Origin: Lyophyllum atratum
Lineage: Eukaryota > Basidiomycota > Agaricomycetes > Agaricales > Lyophyllaceae
Length of the DNA stretch: 10,135 nt
Direction: 5' to 3'
Assembly (NCBI GenBank): GCA_014905825.1
Contig: JACGCN010000151.1
Span: 1 to 10,135 of the forward strand
Shown here: positions 1 to 7,275 of the stretch, piece by piece
Layout of the letters: each line of letters begins with the position of its first letter
How positions within the stretch are numbered: position 1 is the stretch's first letter
Program-made: the position numbers and the translations under genes
Notes under the pieces: generated by a model
What the model was told of the DNA's origin: nothing
Database searches by the model: none
Seen by the model: only the letters and a program-made list of their open reading frames with translations

Positions 1-1028
1 TAACCCATTGTTGGGGATTCTTCTGACTGCTGCACTCTGACCGGCAGTTCTATATGCGGCTTGCCATCCGAGGTTATGGTTTCTGGCGCTTCGGCTGAAT
101 CTCCAGATGCCTCTTTCAGCAGAGACACCGCTCGTAGACGTAGGGGCGTGATGGATTCGGTCTCTTGAAATTGTTCAAGTAGCGACGGAGTTATTCCTGT
201 CGAAAGATGCTCTTCAGGTGATTCATAATGACCATTCGCCTTGATTGGACGGTCGTTGTCTGGGATTCCAGAACCATCTTCTTCAGGTAATCCATAATGA
301 CCACTGGCTTTGATTGGACGGTCGTTCCCTTCCGTGAACACGTGCTCGCTTGCAGGTAGCACATTCCCATCGGTCTCCACCGGTGATAATGTATCAGGCT
401 CGCTCTCGGACATCGTTGTCGCGGGTGCTGAGGAGTGCTCTCCAGGGGCTCCAGAACCATCTGTCTCGACAGGATTATCAGTAGGCAGTGGACACGGTAT
501 TGGTACGGATGAAAGTTTCATATATTCGTCCTCTGAGCTGTGATCTGACCAGGTTCCGTGTTCTTGGAGGAACTCCTCGCATGAGGGTATACTGTTGTCT
601 TCTACCAAGGAGGAGGTTGGAACAGACGATGACAGCACACGCGCATTATCGAATTCTTTAGTAGTCGCATACCCTACAATCATTGCGATTGCCCTGATGT
701 CTTCGTCATCTATTGCGTCACCAGCGTCGAGTCCAAGCAATTCCCGACATGGTTCGATAAAATCGTAGCAATGTTGAACCCAGTCTATAAGAGATGTTGG
801 AGTCTTCCACTTCAGCTTGTCCAGGCTGAGAAATCGAGGCATTGGAAGTTGGGTACAACCGTGTTTTATCTTCCATGCGACCGCGACGCGCACACAGTCT
901 TCGATAGTAGAGCTCACTAACCATCGTTCGACCGTACTTAACTCCTGACCAAGAGCTCGAGCTATGTCTGCCGGCGTTAAGACTGACGATGCCGAGGCCC
1001 AATCATATACTCTGCGATTCGTCGCCAT
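1..1028 (-). CDS. Partial HTH-like protein with acidic repeat-bearing tail (runs off left edge)
   Basis: An ATG at 1028 opens a frame of 342 uninterrupted codons reaching the window edge, where the last two bases are TA, so the next base decides between a stop and Tyr. I do not recognise the protein. Residues ~18-40 (TPADIARALG, then STVERWL) have the spacing of a helix-turn-helix: a small helix, a Gly turn, then a recognition-like helix. Residues 41-130 look globular, with Trp, Cys and hydrophobic residues. From ~135 on the chain is acidic and rich in Ser, Pro, Glu and Asp, hence probably disordered. It holds a tandem repeat (NDRPIKA.GHY at 235 and again at 258) and two VETDG motifs 30 residues apart. 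The leader on the minus strand is pyrimidine-rich (about 1107-1125). A DNA-binding or nuclear role is inference only. The length of open frame makes a real gene likely. Confidence 0.72.
   Translation of the reverse strand, partial: MATNRRVYDWASASSVLTPADIARALGQELSTVERWLVSSTIEDCVRVAVAWKIKHGCTQLPMPRFLSLDKLKWKTPTSLIDWVQHCYDFIEPCRELLGLDAGDAIDDEDIRAIAMIVGYATTKEFDNARVLSSSVPTSSLVEDNSIPSCEEFLQEHGTWSDHSSEDEYMKLSSVPIPCPLPTDNPVETDGSGAPGEHSSAPATTMSESEPDTLSPVETDGNVLPASEHVFTEGNDRPIKASGHYGLPEEDGSGIPDNDRPIKANGHYESPEEHLSTGITPSLLEQFQETESITPLRLRAVSLLKEASGDSAEAPETITSDGKPHIELPVRVQQSEESPTMG
189..326 (-). repeat. In-frame 69-bp tandem duplication
   Basis: Two copies of a 69-base unit lie head to tail within the minus-strand reading frame (about 326-258 and 257-189). 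The first ~44 bases of each copy are nearly identical: 213-256 against 282-325 on the plus strand. The remainder has drifted. The period is 23 codons, so the reading frame is kept. Both copies encode NDRPIKA, then GHY and a Pro-Glu-Glu segment. This is a recent duplication in the disordered tail of the protein. Confidence 0.85.
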
Positions 1029-2400
1029 AATTGTTTCCAGCTGGGACTAGGGGTTCGACTGTGCGGGATCCCTAGTGCTCAGGTTGTGGCGAGTCGCGGC
1101 GATGGACTGACTGAGAGAGGGGGGGAACTGAATTAACAGTGCCGGTGATTAGACTCTACTCGGGATATTAGAAACAGCAAATTGTTATTCGCGCGCGTCT
1201 TCAGTCAGTATTATTGTTGCTTTGGTGTTGCGAATCGACGATTGGAATCCTGGGTTGGGGCATTGTATCTATGTGCCCAAATTATAGTAGGCTCCGGTGG
1301 AGACCGTGGAATAGTCTTTGTTGATGCGGTTGTCAGGTGGCTGGTTGCGACAAAGGCCATGTCCTGCAACTCCTGCCGACAATGATTCTGGTATCCCCGG
1401 TGACTGCTCCAGGAATTAGCTCGAGTACTACACTTGAAACAGACCGGCCTGCCACTTTCACAGACTTGCACTTTCAGGAGTCTTTCACATATTTCACCGC
1501 CCATTCCGGACACCCACACCCATCGCTCGTCCGCCTTGATGGATCGACTCCGTAGATTGCCGCCACGTTTCGCATTCATTTTTCCACATCCGAGGTTTTC
1601 GTTGCGTGTAACAAGCCGGAGTCTTCCGGACACAAAGCGGGATGTATTCCTGCCGGCGCTGTCCACCGACTTTGTGAGTACATATATCTTTGCCATCCAG
1701 TCGTCGCTCGCCAGCTACCGAGGACCTGCGCTTTGGTGGTCACCATACCAAGTTAAAAAAGATGAGAGTTAAGCGATCTCTGCGGCATTGGTTTTCGTCG
1801 TGTCGGATATGTATAGAATATAGACCGATCGTCGTGACTTCGTTCCCAAATAGCCTAGAAGCGTTAGCTACTGAGCATTTTAGAAAGTAATGATTGTGGT
1901 ATCGGTAATTAATGCACCTCAAAGATTCTGTTCACACATACTGCTACGTGCTGCGTCTTCGGGGGAGTCTGATTACTCATACCGGAGTCAGCGCATTTCG
2001 ATACCTGCTGAGGCACTGGATGAGTGATGCCGTGGGATGGAGAACCTTAAGGCAGCGCCTCCGTGAGGTTAGCACTCGCGACTGTGCTGATGGTTTTCGA
2101 ACGGCTTCTTCGTGATCCAAAAATCAAAGGGCAGTGGGTGATGGAAATAACCGAGTGATGCCAAGGAGCAGGTAGGCGGGACCTCGACGGTCTTGTCCGA
2201 TAATTTACAGGGTGGATGATCAATCAGGTGGAAAAAAAGGGACCCTGAACATTTTGCGAGTGGAACATCATGGAAACTGCTAGATCCGGAAATGAATCAC
2301 CCATACTAAACAAACCGGGATCCTCGGGAATATTTATTTCCAGGCTGAGGTAATAGGTTTGTCACTGGCCATTTCTTTCTTCCCCATTGTCTTCAATCAA
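1029..2400. other. Long intergenic stretch without a convincing gene
   Basis: Positions 1029-1180 hold the leader of the minus-strand gene ending at 1028, including a pyrimidine-rich tract on that strand near 1107-1125. Beyond that I see only modest ORFs: a 161-codon minus ORF (1211-1696, listed separately), a 42-codon plus ORF from the ATG at 1761, and a 67-codon plus ORF at 1912-2115. None has a promoter, splice signals or recognisable motifs that lift it above chance. No tRNA, rRNA or long repeat was seen. Confidence 0.5.
1211..1696 (-). CDS. Doubtful small ORF with a CxxC/HC cluster
   Basis: This is a 161-codon ORF with a true ATG at 1696. The protein is basic (many Arg and Lys) and unrecognised. 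The one pattern of note is CFKC at residues 86-89 followed by H99, H105 and C106 (C-x2-C-x9-H-x5-H-C), which could bind zinc or be accidental. No signal peptide or membrane segment is present. The region upstream on this strand (1697-1900) lacks a clear TATA box or pyrimidine leader. An ORF of this length is near the limit of what chance gives in intergenic DNA of this base composition, so I rate it low. Confidence 0.2.
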   Translation of the reverse strand: MAKIYVLTKSVDSAGRNTSRFVSGRLRLVTRNENLGCGKMNAKRGGNLRSRSIKADERWVWVSGMGGEICERLLKVQVCESGRPVCFKCSTRANSWSSHRGYQNHCRQELQDMAFVATSHLTTASTKTIPRSPPEPTIIWAHRYNAPTQDSNRRFATPKQQ

Positions 2401-2405
2401 CCCGG

Positions 2406-2453
2406 AACACCTCTCCCTCCCCACCAAACACCTCTCCCTCCCAACCAAACACC
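2406..2453 (+). repeat. 21-bp CT-rich tandem repeat in the promoter/leader
   Basis: The unit AACACCTCTCCCTCCC plus a short ACC spacer occurs at 2406 and 2427 with one difference, and a third copy starts at 2448 (AACACC) before diverging. The period is 21 bases. It lies 86-133 bases upstream of the ATG at 2539, within the pyrimidine-rich stretch typical of fungal core promoters and leaders. It probably sits in the promoter or 5' leader of that gene. Copy number could vary between strains. Confidence 0.8.
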
Positions 2454-2538
2454 GCTGCTGGCACACCTACCTTCTTCCTCATCAGTTTCCATCTTGCCTT
2501 TGAACGAACTTCTGCTCTTCCAAAAGTAGCATAGAAAG

Positions 2539-3261
2539 ATGCAGCCACTCATTTGGGCACTTGTTACCATCGGGCCTGCCGCGGTCACAGCCACCTGGAA
2601 CTCTACAGTGAGTGGCTACGACACTTCAATAGCCAGCAGCACCTCCATTCCGACTTCGATCACGCAGCAGCTCCCTCGCGAGACCGGCATATACAGCTCA
2701 TCGTCGGCTGCTCAAACGGCATCCATCGGTTCGGATATCGAATGCTATTCTGTCGGTTGCAGTAATTCCACCTGGGCTATGACCTCCCATCTGTCGAATC
2801 CGTTTACGTCTATGGCGGCACACTCTGAGGCCGCTGAGACAACAGCCGTAACGGGACTTGAATCAGTCTACCCAAACACCTCGTACCCTCCTCTTCACGG
2901 CACCAATGAATGGATAATGGCGACGAGCTCAGTGCCTACCATCACGAAGACCCTCGCCTACGGCGGATACCATAATTCGACATTCTTGACATCATTCGAG
3001 TACCCACTGACGTCTCCACTGACCGAATCTCAGTACTCGAGTGATATTACTTCAAGGTCGACGGAAGGAATTTCCAGATCAACAGCGATAGGAACTCGAA
3101 CACCAACTTCGGCGTCGAATAAAGCAACACTGCTGCCAGAAGTGCCTTCGTGGGGTGAAAGGGGAGTCTCGGGGAAAGGAAAAAAGCTCATGGCATGTTG
3201 CGTTGCGTTGACTGTGGTGGTGCTTTTGGAGGTGGGCGCAATGGTTGGTTCTATGAGTTGA
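2539..3261 (+). CDS. Ser/Thr-rich cell-surface protein, GPI-anchored or C-terminally membrane-anchored
   Basis: This is an intronless 240-residue ORF starting at an ATG. Residues 1-18 form a signal peptide (MQPLIWALVTIGPAAVTA). The body is very rich in Ser and Thr, as expected of an O-glycosylated wall protein, and has N-glycosylation sequons at N21, N76, N113 and N146. There are only two ectodomain cysteines, C69 and C74, which could form a small disulfide loop. After a basic GKGKK stretch, residues 217-240 are hydrophobic and run to the C-terminus. This fits a GPI-anchor signal (small residues before a hydrophobic tail) or a tail anchor; the Glu inside the tail is unusual for either. No catalytic domain is visible. 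Fungal proteins of this design act at the wall or in adhesion, but that is inference from architecture. Next to it are the promoter repeat upstream and about 1 kb of non-coding DNA downstream. Confidence 0.72.
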   Translation: MQPLIWALVTIGPAAVTATWNSTVSGYDTSIASSTSIPTSITQQLPRETGIYSSSSAAQTASIGSDIECYSVGCSNSTWAMTSHLSNPFTSMAAHSEAAETTAVTGLESVYPNTSYPPLHGTNEWIMATSSVPTITKTLAYGGYHNSTFLTSFEYPLTSPLTESQYSSDITSRSTEGISRSTAIGTRTPTSASNKATLLPEVPSWGERGVSGKGKKLMACCVALTVVVLLEVGAMVGSMS

Positions 3262-4090
3262 ATGACCTACGAGGTAGGACGCCGGCTGCATAAGGATTAT
3301 GGGGAATTGAGGAGTACGGAGTTTGATGCTTGTGTTTTTATGTTTTGTTTCGCTCAGTTTCCAACGTATCATAAGTATTGATGCGCTTTCACCAGCCGCT
3401 CACCGGTAGGCGTTGTTTTAACAGTGTTTTCTATCGAAGGTCATTCGGGGAAGTGGTGGCGGACTCGAGGGATGCAGATATGTTGACTTCGGGGGCCTTT
3501 TGATATGGGCGATGTATCATAATTGCAAATGGAATGTCAGTCTCTTTTATTTACCAGCTACGGATCCTGATTTGCTCTCAATCATACCAGGGATCACCAC
3601 CCCACGGGAACGGAGATAAAAGTGGCGGGCCTTGAAGGTCAATGAGCGGACACCGTACTATGCTCCAAGTAACTGAAAACGGCGTATCTCGGGCTGCAGA
3701 GCGAGTATAGTCGGCAGTCACTGAGTGGGGACCTGTTCTTCTCCGCTTGTCCTCTCTCGCTACAACGTAAGTCTGATATATCGTTTATGAGGCATACGGT
3801 GACTCCATAGGCTTGTGGTTCAACTTATTTTTCAAGAAGAGGAATACCTAGGCTAAAACACTTCAGTATTTCGCCGAGCCACAAAAAACGAGGGGGAATC
3901 TCTATCAGTTATTTCCTCCCCGTGTTCTCGATGTTTTTCGAATGGCGCCTCCGAAATCTTTCACCCCACGCGAGGGAAAGGTTCAAGAGGAAAGACGTCG
4001 ATGTGTAAAAACAGATGAGACAAGTGAGGGATAGAATAGAAGAAGACATGTCGCGTGATAAGAATTCACATCTTGAAAGGCGGAGGAGAT
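3262..4090. other. Non-coding stretch with a solitary splice-donor-like site
   Basis: No supported gene was found. A pyrimidine-rich tract near 3736-3762 is followed by a consensus fungal donor (AACGTAAGT, GT at 3767) and possible acceptors at about 3811 (CCATAG) or 3835 (TTCAAG). This could be a 5'-UTR intron of a transcript leading into the downstream gene, or chance. A short AT-rich GATAAAAG lies at about 3615. Confidence 0.3.
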
Positions 4091-4098
4091 TATAAAAA
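4091..4098 (+). promoter_or_regulatory. TATA box
   Basis: TATAAAAA is followed by a pyrimidine-rich stretch (TTCTTCTACTTCC, then CTCTTCC), as seen at fungal core promoters. It probably drives the spliced gene ending at 5359. The first ATGs after it (4161 and 4206) open only short ORFs of 23 and 45 codons, which may be upstream ORFs or first exons. Confidence 0.5.
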
Positions 4099-4257
4099 AC
4101 AGACATTCTTCTACTTCCTGTACACAGTCTCTTCCGGCAACGGAAAGCCCACTCAGCTATCATGAACCCCTTCAGAACTCAGGGAGATGTAGATACAGAG
4201 TCCCCATGTCTTCTTCAGAGGTGCCTGTGCTGAAAACAGCCTACGCACAGCGAGCAG

Positions 4258-5359
4258 ATGCTGCGGGATACGCCTGGCCTTATCCTACGGGATATATGCT
4301 GGAAAACAACAGGCTCTCAGTGTCACGTGTTCCATTGCTCTAGGGGGTTCGAAGCCGCTAAGACCGATGAGGTACGCTAGATATTGAATGAAGTCCTCAA
4401 ACGGCCTACGGCTCAGAAGACGCTACTCACCATCTACTCCTGTTGTCCGCAACCATCCATTCTTCTTTTAACCATCCATCATCCGCTGCCAACAGAAACC
4501 GCCCAATCCACACCAACCGCGAAAAAACAGAACCGACAGGCCCGAAATTCGCAATCAAAAGCGCAGTCGCCGTTCCCAGGCTCGTCGCAATGGCGGTGCG
4601 AAAGATCGACAAGGAGAAACCAGCCCCACTCAAGACAACATCAAGAAGGAAGTAGCATCTGCTATAGAAGAAGACAGCGACGAGCATTCCGACGAACCAA
4701 TTAGCTCCGAATCACCTGTCGCAGCCGTAGGAACAGTACAAGGTATGTTCTTATAACTAAACACCCACCGTGGCAGAATCTGAACTGAAAGATGTTCAGA
4801 CGGTTTCTCTGTGGTCATTCCGTCTAAGAGCGGTGATTCTCCCGACGGTAGTGTCGCGTCTCCTGACTCGGTCGATTCCTGCGTGGGCAAAGATGGCTCG
4901 TCTTCTCCTGAGCACTCCATTAGCGACGACGGCTCGGTCTCCCCCGTGGTTCCCCCTGGTGAATCCCGTTCCTCATCAGTGGAGTCTACCTTTTACGACT
5001 ATTGTTCGGCTTCCCCCGCACGCTCGGTCGACAAGGAACATTCACCATCAGGGGAGTCATCCATCAGCCAAGATCACTCACCGTCCCCCGCTCTCTCCCA
5101 AAACGACGACCGTTCCCTATCGCCGGAGAACCAGGAAGCCGCCAGTGAGAACGATTATGACGGTCACTCAATCGACAGCATCACCCAAGACAACGATTCC
5201 GACGAGGAAGAACACCCGGACCCCAAAGTTTGCACAGTCGCGCAACTCCCCGACTTCGCCACGGACCACGGTGCCCGCTTCCACAGAAAGGATCGCAGGG
5301 CAGAGATGGTCCAGATTGTGACTCAGTGGATGGCGGATCACCCACGTGAAGGAAGCTAG
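4258..5359 (+). CDS. Spliced gene: basic, then Ser-Pro-rich acidic protein with a SAP/HeH-like C-terminus
   Basis: Best model: exon 1 4258-4371, intron 4372-4495 (GTACGC donor, TTTTAAC branch, CCAACAG acceptor), exon 2 4496-4742, intron 4743-4799 (57 bases, GTATGT donor, AACTAAAC branch, TTCAG acceptor), exon 3 4800-5359; 306 residues. Exons 2 and 3 stay in one frame across the well-formed second intron, and that join is the firm part. Exon 1 is a guess, because exon 2's frame has no ATG of its own. The exon 2 product is very basic (RSRRSQARR), then turns acidic (EEDSDEHSDE). Exon 3 is a repetitive run of D-x-S and Ser-Pro motifs (SVSP, SPSP, SLSP), good proline-directed kinase targets. The last ~40 residues (VAQLPDF, then RFHRKDRRAEMVQIVTQW) look like two short helices of a SAP- or HeH-type DNA-binding fold. 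A nuclear, chromatin-associated role is inference. I do not recognise a named family. Confidence 0.55.
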
Positions 5360-5530
5360 GCGCGGTGATCTCAACACCCGACTCGGTATGTGGAAGCTCT
5401 GTCTGTGTGGGATCCCTCTCGTCCTCAGTTTTTCACCATGATCTGATTGGGTGACTGGTAATGAAAGTGTTTCTATGCTGAGCCTTCTGGGGGCTATCAA
5501 TTGGATGCATACTAATCCACTTGGATGACT

Positions 5531-5555
5531 AAAAAAAAAGCATAGTGTTTTTTTT
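5531..5555. repeat. A9/T8 inverted homopolymer tract
   Basis: Nine A (5531-5539) and eight T (5548-5555) are separated by GCATAGTG. On either strand this would form a stem of about eight A-T pairs with an eight-base loop. It lies about 170 bases past the stop of the plus-strand gene ending at 5359 and 25 bases past the stop of the small minus-strand ORF ending at 5580. It is therefore a candidate 3'-end region for both convergent units, but has no recognised polyadenylation motif. Confidence 0.5.
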
Positions 5556-5579
5556 CACGTCCGGGGCCTGGTTGCATTG

Positions 5580-5753
5580 TTACTTGTGGGTCCTCATGGT
5601 TTGACGGCTGGTTTTTCTCGCGGCTTTCACGAAGGCAGGACTTTTCACACCAAAGTGAATGTCTTTGTCATGTTGATTTAATCTCTTCTTTTCTTCATGG
5701 GTTTTGACTTGCTTTTCCATTTTCTGCAAGTAAACAATTCTGTATCCCGTCAT
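5580..5753 (-). CDS. Short basic ORF, probably the last exon of an otherwise broken gene
   Basis: An ATG at 5753 (MTGYRIVYLQKMEK) opens a 57-codon frame. The same frame is open upstream to a TAA near 5850, giving about 86 sense codons in A-rich DNA, where stops should be frequent. The peptide is rich in Lys, Arg, Glu and His with regular spacing of hydrophobic residues, and ends RQTMRTHK before TAA. Just upstream, a 58-base intron-like segment (GTGAGT donor near 5861, ATGTAG acceptor) would join this frame to another open block encoding ETNWEHG. I recognise no family. It could be a genuine small gene, the 3' exon of a multi-exon gene, or the best-preserved part of a pseudogene. It is too short to be called by length filters. 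Confidence 0.4.
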   Translation of the reverse strand: MTGYRIVYLQKMEKQVKTHEEKKRLNQHDKDIHFGVKSPAFVKAARKTSRQTMRTHK

Positions 5754-6300
5754 AGCTGTCTTTGTCTTCTCGGTATACCTTCTATCGCTATCCCATCGGG
5801 ATCTACATTTTGACAGGTGTCCAAGAGACTCCTTAGGACATTTAACTCGTGGTTACTCACATGCCGTGCTCCCAATTAGTCTCTTACAACAGATCACCGG
5901 CCTCAGGCTTATCACCGAGGCTGAAGGTTTAATTGCAACTATCTGTTTAAGGCTAGGTATTGCGCAGCAGCCCCTTTACCGATATCTAACGTCACCAGCA
6001 GTTTGGAGACCGATGATTATGTAGTTTATGAATGCGCGAAAGGCGTAATTTAGAACTTCATAGTTTATATTGTGTATCCAATATTTCACTTAGATCTTCA
6101 TGAACTACAGTAGCATCGAGCAACATTTCTTCTCCTTCACACATTTCATATGCCGTGAACTATCCACGGAGAACACCTTGGGACCGTCACCACCCTATGT
6201 GCTCAGGTACTTGAGCTTCCGTTCAACTCGGCGATAAGACTCTATTGTTTCGTGGATTTTTCCTAATGTTGCGGTCGCGAGTGGCCAGTTGCATTTTCGG
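5754..6300 (-). pseudogene. Coding-like blocks broken by stops (decayed or heavily spliced gene)
   Basis: Reading the minus strand from ~6300 downward, several stretches translate into protein-like sequence but are cut by stops or shift frame. One block near 6310-6195 includes HRKCNWPLATATLGKIHETI and runs on to a TAG. Another at 6159-6061 (YEMCEGEEMLLDATVVHEDL, then SEILDTQYKL) ends in TGA, followed by more open sequence. A third near 5925-5885 includes LGDKPEAGDLL before a TAA. Blocks two and three share one frame. The best explanation is an inactivated gene or mobile-element open frame leading into the intact 3' ORF at 5580-5753. A multi-exon live gene is possible, but clear introns cannot be placed for every stop. 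Confidence 0.3.
6011..6118. repeat. Imperfect inverted repeat (22-bp arms)
   Basis: The arms at 6011-6032 and 6097-6118 are reverse complements at 18 of 22 positions, with a 64-base AT-rich loop. The core TGTAGTTYATGAA is nearly perfect. It overlaps the coding-like block at 6061-6159, so it may be chance, a small MITE-like relic, or part of the decayed element in this region. Confidence 0.35.
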
Positions 6301-6530
6301 TGGCGAGAGAGGTAGTATCAGGCCAGGTATTCAGAGACGTCCTAAACAGGCCATTCTCCCTACATCGCGGACGGTTGGAGTCGAGACCAAGAAACACTAT
6401 CATAGCATATCATTCGGCTTCAAAGGCCGATTGAAAAAAAACTCACCTGCCCTGGTACGCGATGAAGAGACCGTATTAATGCTTATGTGTGTGTTGAGGC
6501 GAGAGGAAAATACCGGTAGTATGATTTCCC

Positions 6531-6746
6531 TCAAAAATAACAGAAAACAATTGCCGAAAGCGCCCGAGGAGGGAACTCACCAATCAACAAAGTCCCCTCC
6601 TCACCCGGCCACCACGCAGGAGCGTCCTCCCTTACGGAGGTGGCTCTCCTACTGTCCCGCTATGTCGCCACCGGGAATCGAACCCACGACTGGGTAGCTA
6701 CGCCAGCGTAAGACACAAAACCCCGTTACAACTAAGCCACACCGCC
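6531..6746 (-). ncRNA. tRNA-derived RNA polymerase III element (SINE-like)
   Basis: The minus strand carries an exact A box, TGGCTTAGTTG (6739-6729), and an exact B box, GGTTCGATTCC (6684-6674), at normal intragenic promoter spacing. The tRNA-like head (6746-6663) is 84 nt. Its acceptor arms pair poorly (GGCGGTG with TGGCGAC gives three Watson-Crick and two wobble pairs) and I find no convincing anticodon arm, so it is not a normal tRNA. A 130-base body follows with two stem-loops: CCTCC/GGAGG with a five-base loop (6626-6640) capped by AGGAG/CTCCT (6618-6650), and an 8-bp stem GAGGAGGG/CCCTCCTC (arms 6566-6573 and 6595-6602). TTTTT (6537-6533) is a natural terminator. The design matches a tRNA-derived SINE; a functional small RNA is the alternative. 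No target-site duplication could be fixed. Confidence 0.6.
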
Positions 6747-6775
6747 TTGGGATAACTTGGTGTGGTTACGAACAA

Positions 6776-7137
6776 TCATGAACCCCTCCCACTCCCGCTC
6801 GGCCACACCCTTCGTCTTGAACGGCGCATGCGAGAACACCGTTGAAGATTAGAGATCATCGGGGCAAGGCGACGTGGGCATATCGGATCCTCCATGCAAA
6901 GGAAATAAACATCTGGGTGTAAGTTGGTATCGGCGGGAACAGCGTGAATAGGGTTGTATACCATTCGGGAATGACCATTAGTTAACCTTGAGGGCGGAAT
7001 GGTTGGAGCTGCCTGACGTACATACCATGTGATTGTTATTCGCTCCTATAATGCCCCCAGCAGTGAGATCTAATCTACCATTGGTATTCCGTAATCTCTG
7101 TTCGGCGCCTGTGGGTGGGAGTTCACCCCACACTTTC
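6776..7137. other. Upstream region of the secreted-protein gene
   Basis: No supported gene lies here; the only ORFs are short and in shadow frames. It lies between the tRNA-derived element and the TATA box at 7138 and probably holds upstream control sites of the gene at 7276. I see short palindromes such as GCGCATGC-like sequence near 6824 but no site I can assign to a named regulator. Confidence 0.4.
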
Positions 7138-7144
7138 TATAAAA
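7138..7144 (+). promoter_or_regulatory. TATA box with pyrimidine-rich leader
   Basis: TATAAAA is followed from 7145 to about 7210 by a long C/T tract (CTTTCTTCCTTTCCCGCTCC), the classic layout of a strongly expressed fungal promoter. The ATG at 7276 lies 132 bases downstream in the context TTCAAAATGAA. This points to a well-expressed gene. Confidence 0.75.
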
Positions 7145-7275
7145 CCTTTCTTCCTTTCCCGCTCCCTTCCACTCCATCCTCATCTCTTCACCATCACCAA
7201 CGATCTTTATCCAACCACATTTCACACTATCCTTTCGAATAAAATCCGACACCTTCCCGCACAATCTGCTTCAAA

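Noticed and set aside
1..6. TAACCC at the window start, resembling one telomeric unit
   Set aside because: It is a single copy inside an open reading frame, with no tandem array, so it says nothing about a chromosome end.
1434..1772. 112-codon plus-strand ORF opposite the 1211-1696 minus ORF
   Set aside because: It has Arg/Ser/Pro-rich shadow composition, no promoter, no splice or domain support.
3909..4163. 84-codon minus-strand ORF
   Set aside because: It overlaps the plus-strand TATA box and leader, has no motif, and its composition is what a purine-rich antisense strand gives.
4346..4356. GGTTCGAAGCC, an exact B-box match
   Set aside because: No A box lies at suitable distance upstream, and no tRNA-like fold surrounds it; it falls within a proposed exon.
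4427..4687. Hydrophobic minus-strand ORF that looks like membrane helices
   Set aside because: It is antisense to the basic exon 2 of the spliced plus-strand gene; Arg/Lys-rich codons read backwards commonly yield Leu/Ala/Phe-rich peptides.
4770..5321. 183-codon plus-strand ORF overlapping exon 3
   Set aside because: It is rich in Arg, Thr and Pro as expected from reading the Ser-Pro-rich exon one frame off. The 4800-5359 frame joins better to the upstream exon.
6245..6697. 150-codon plus-strand ORF
   Set aside because: It begins with TTG, not ATG, runs antisense through the tRNA-derived element, and ends in the peptide GIEPTTG, which is the typical artefact of translating a tRNA T-arm backwards.
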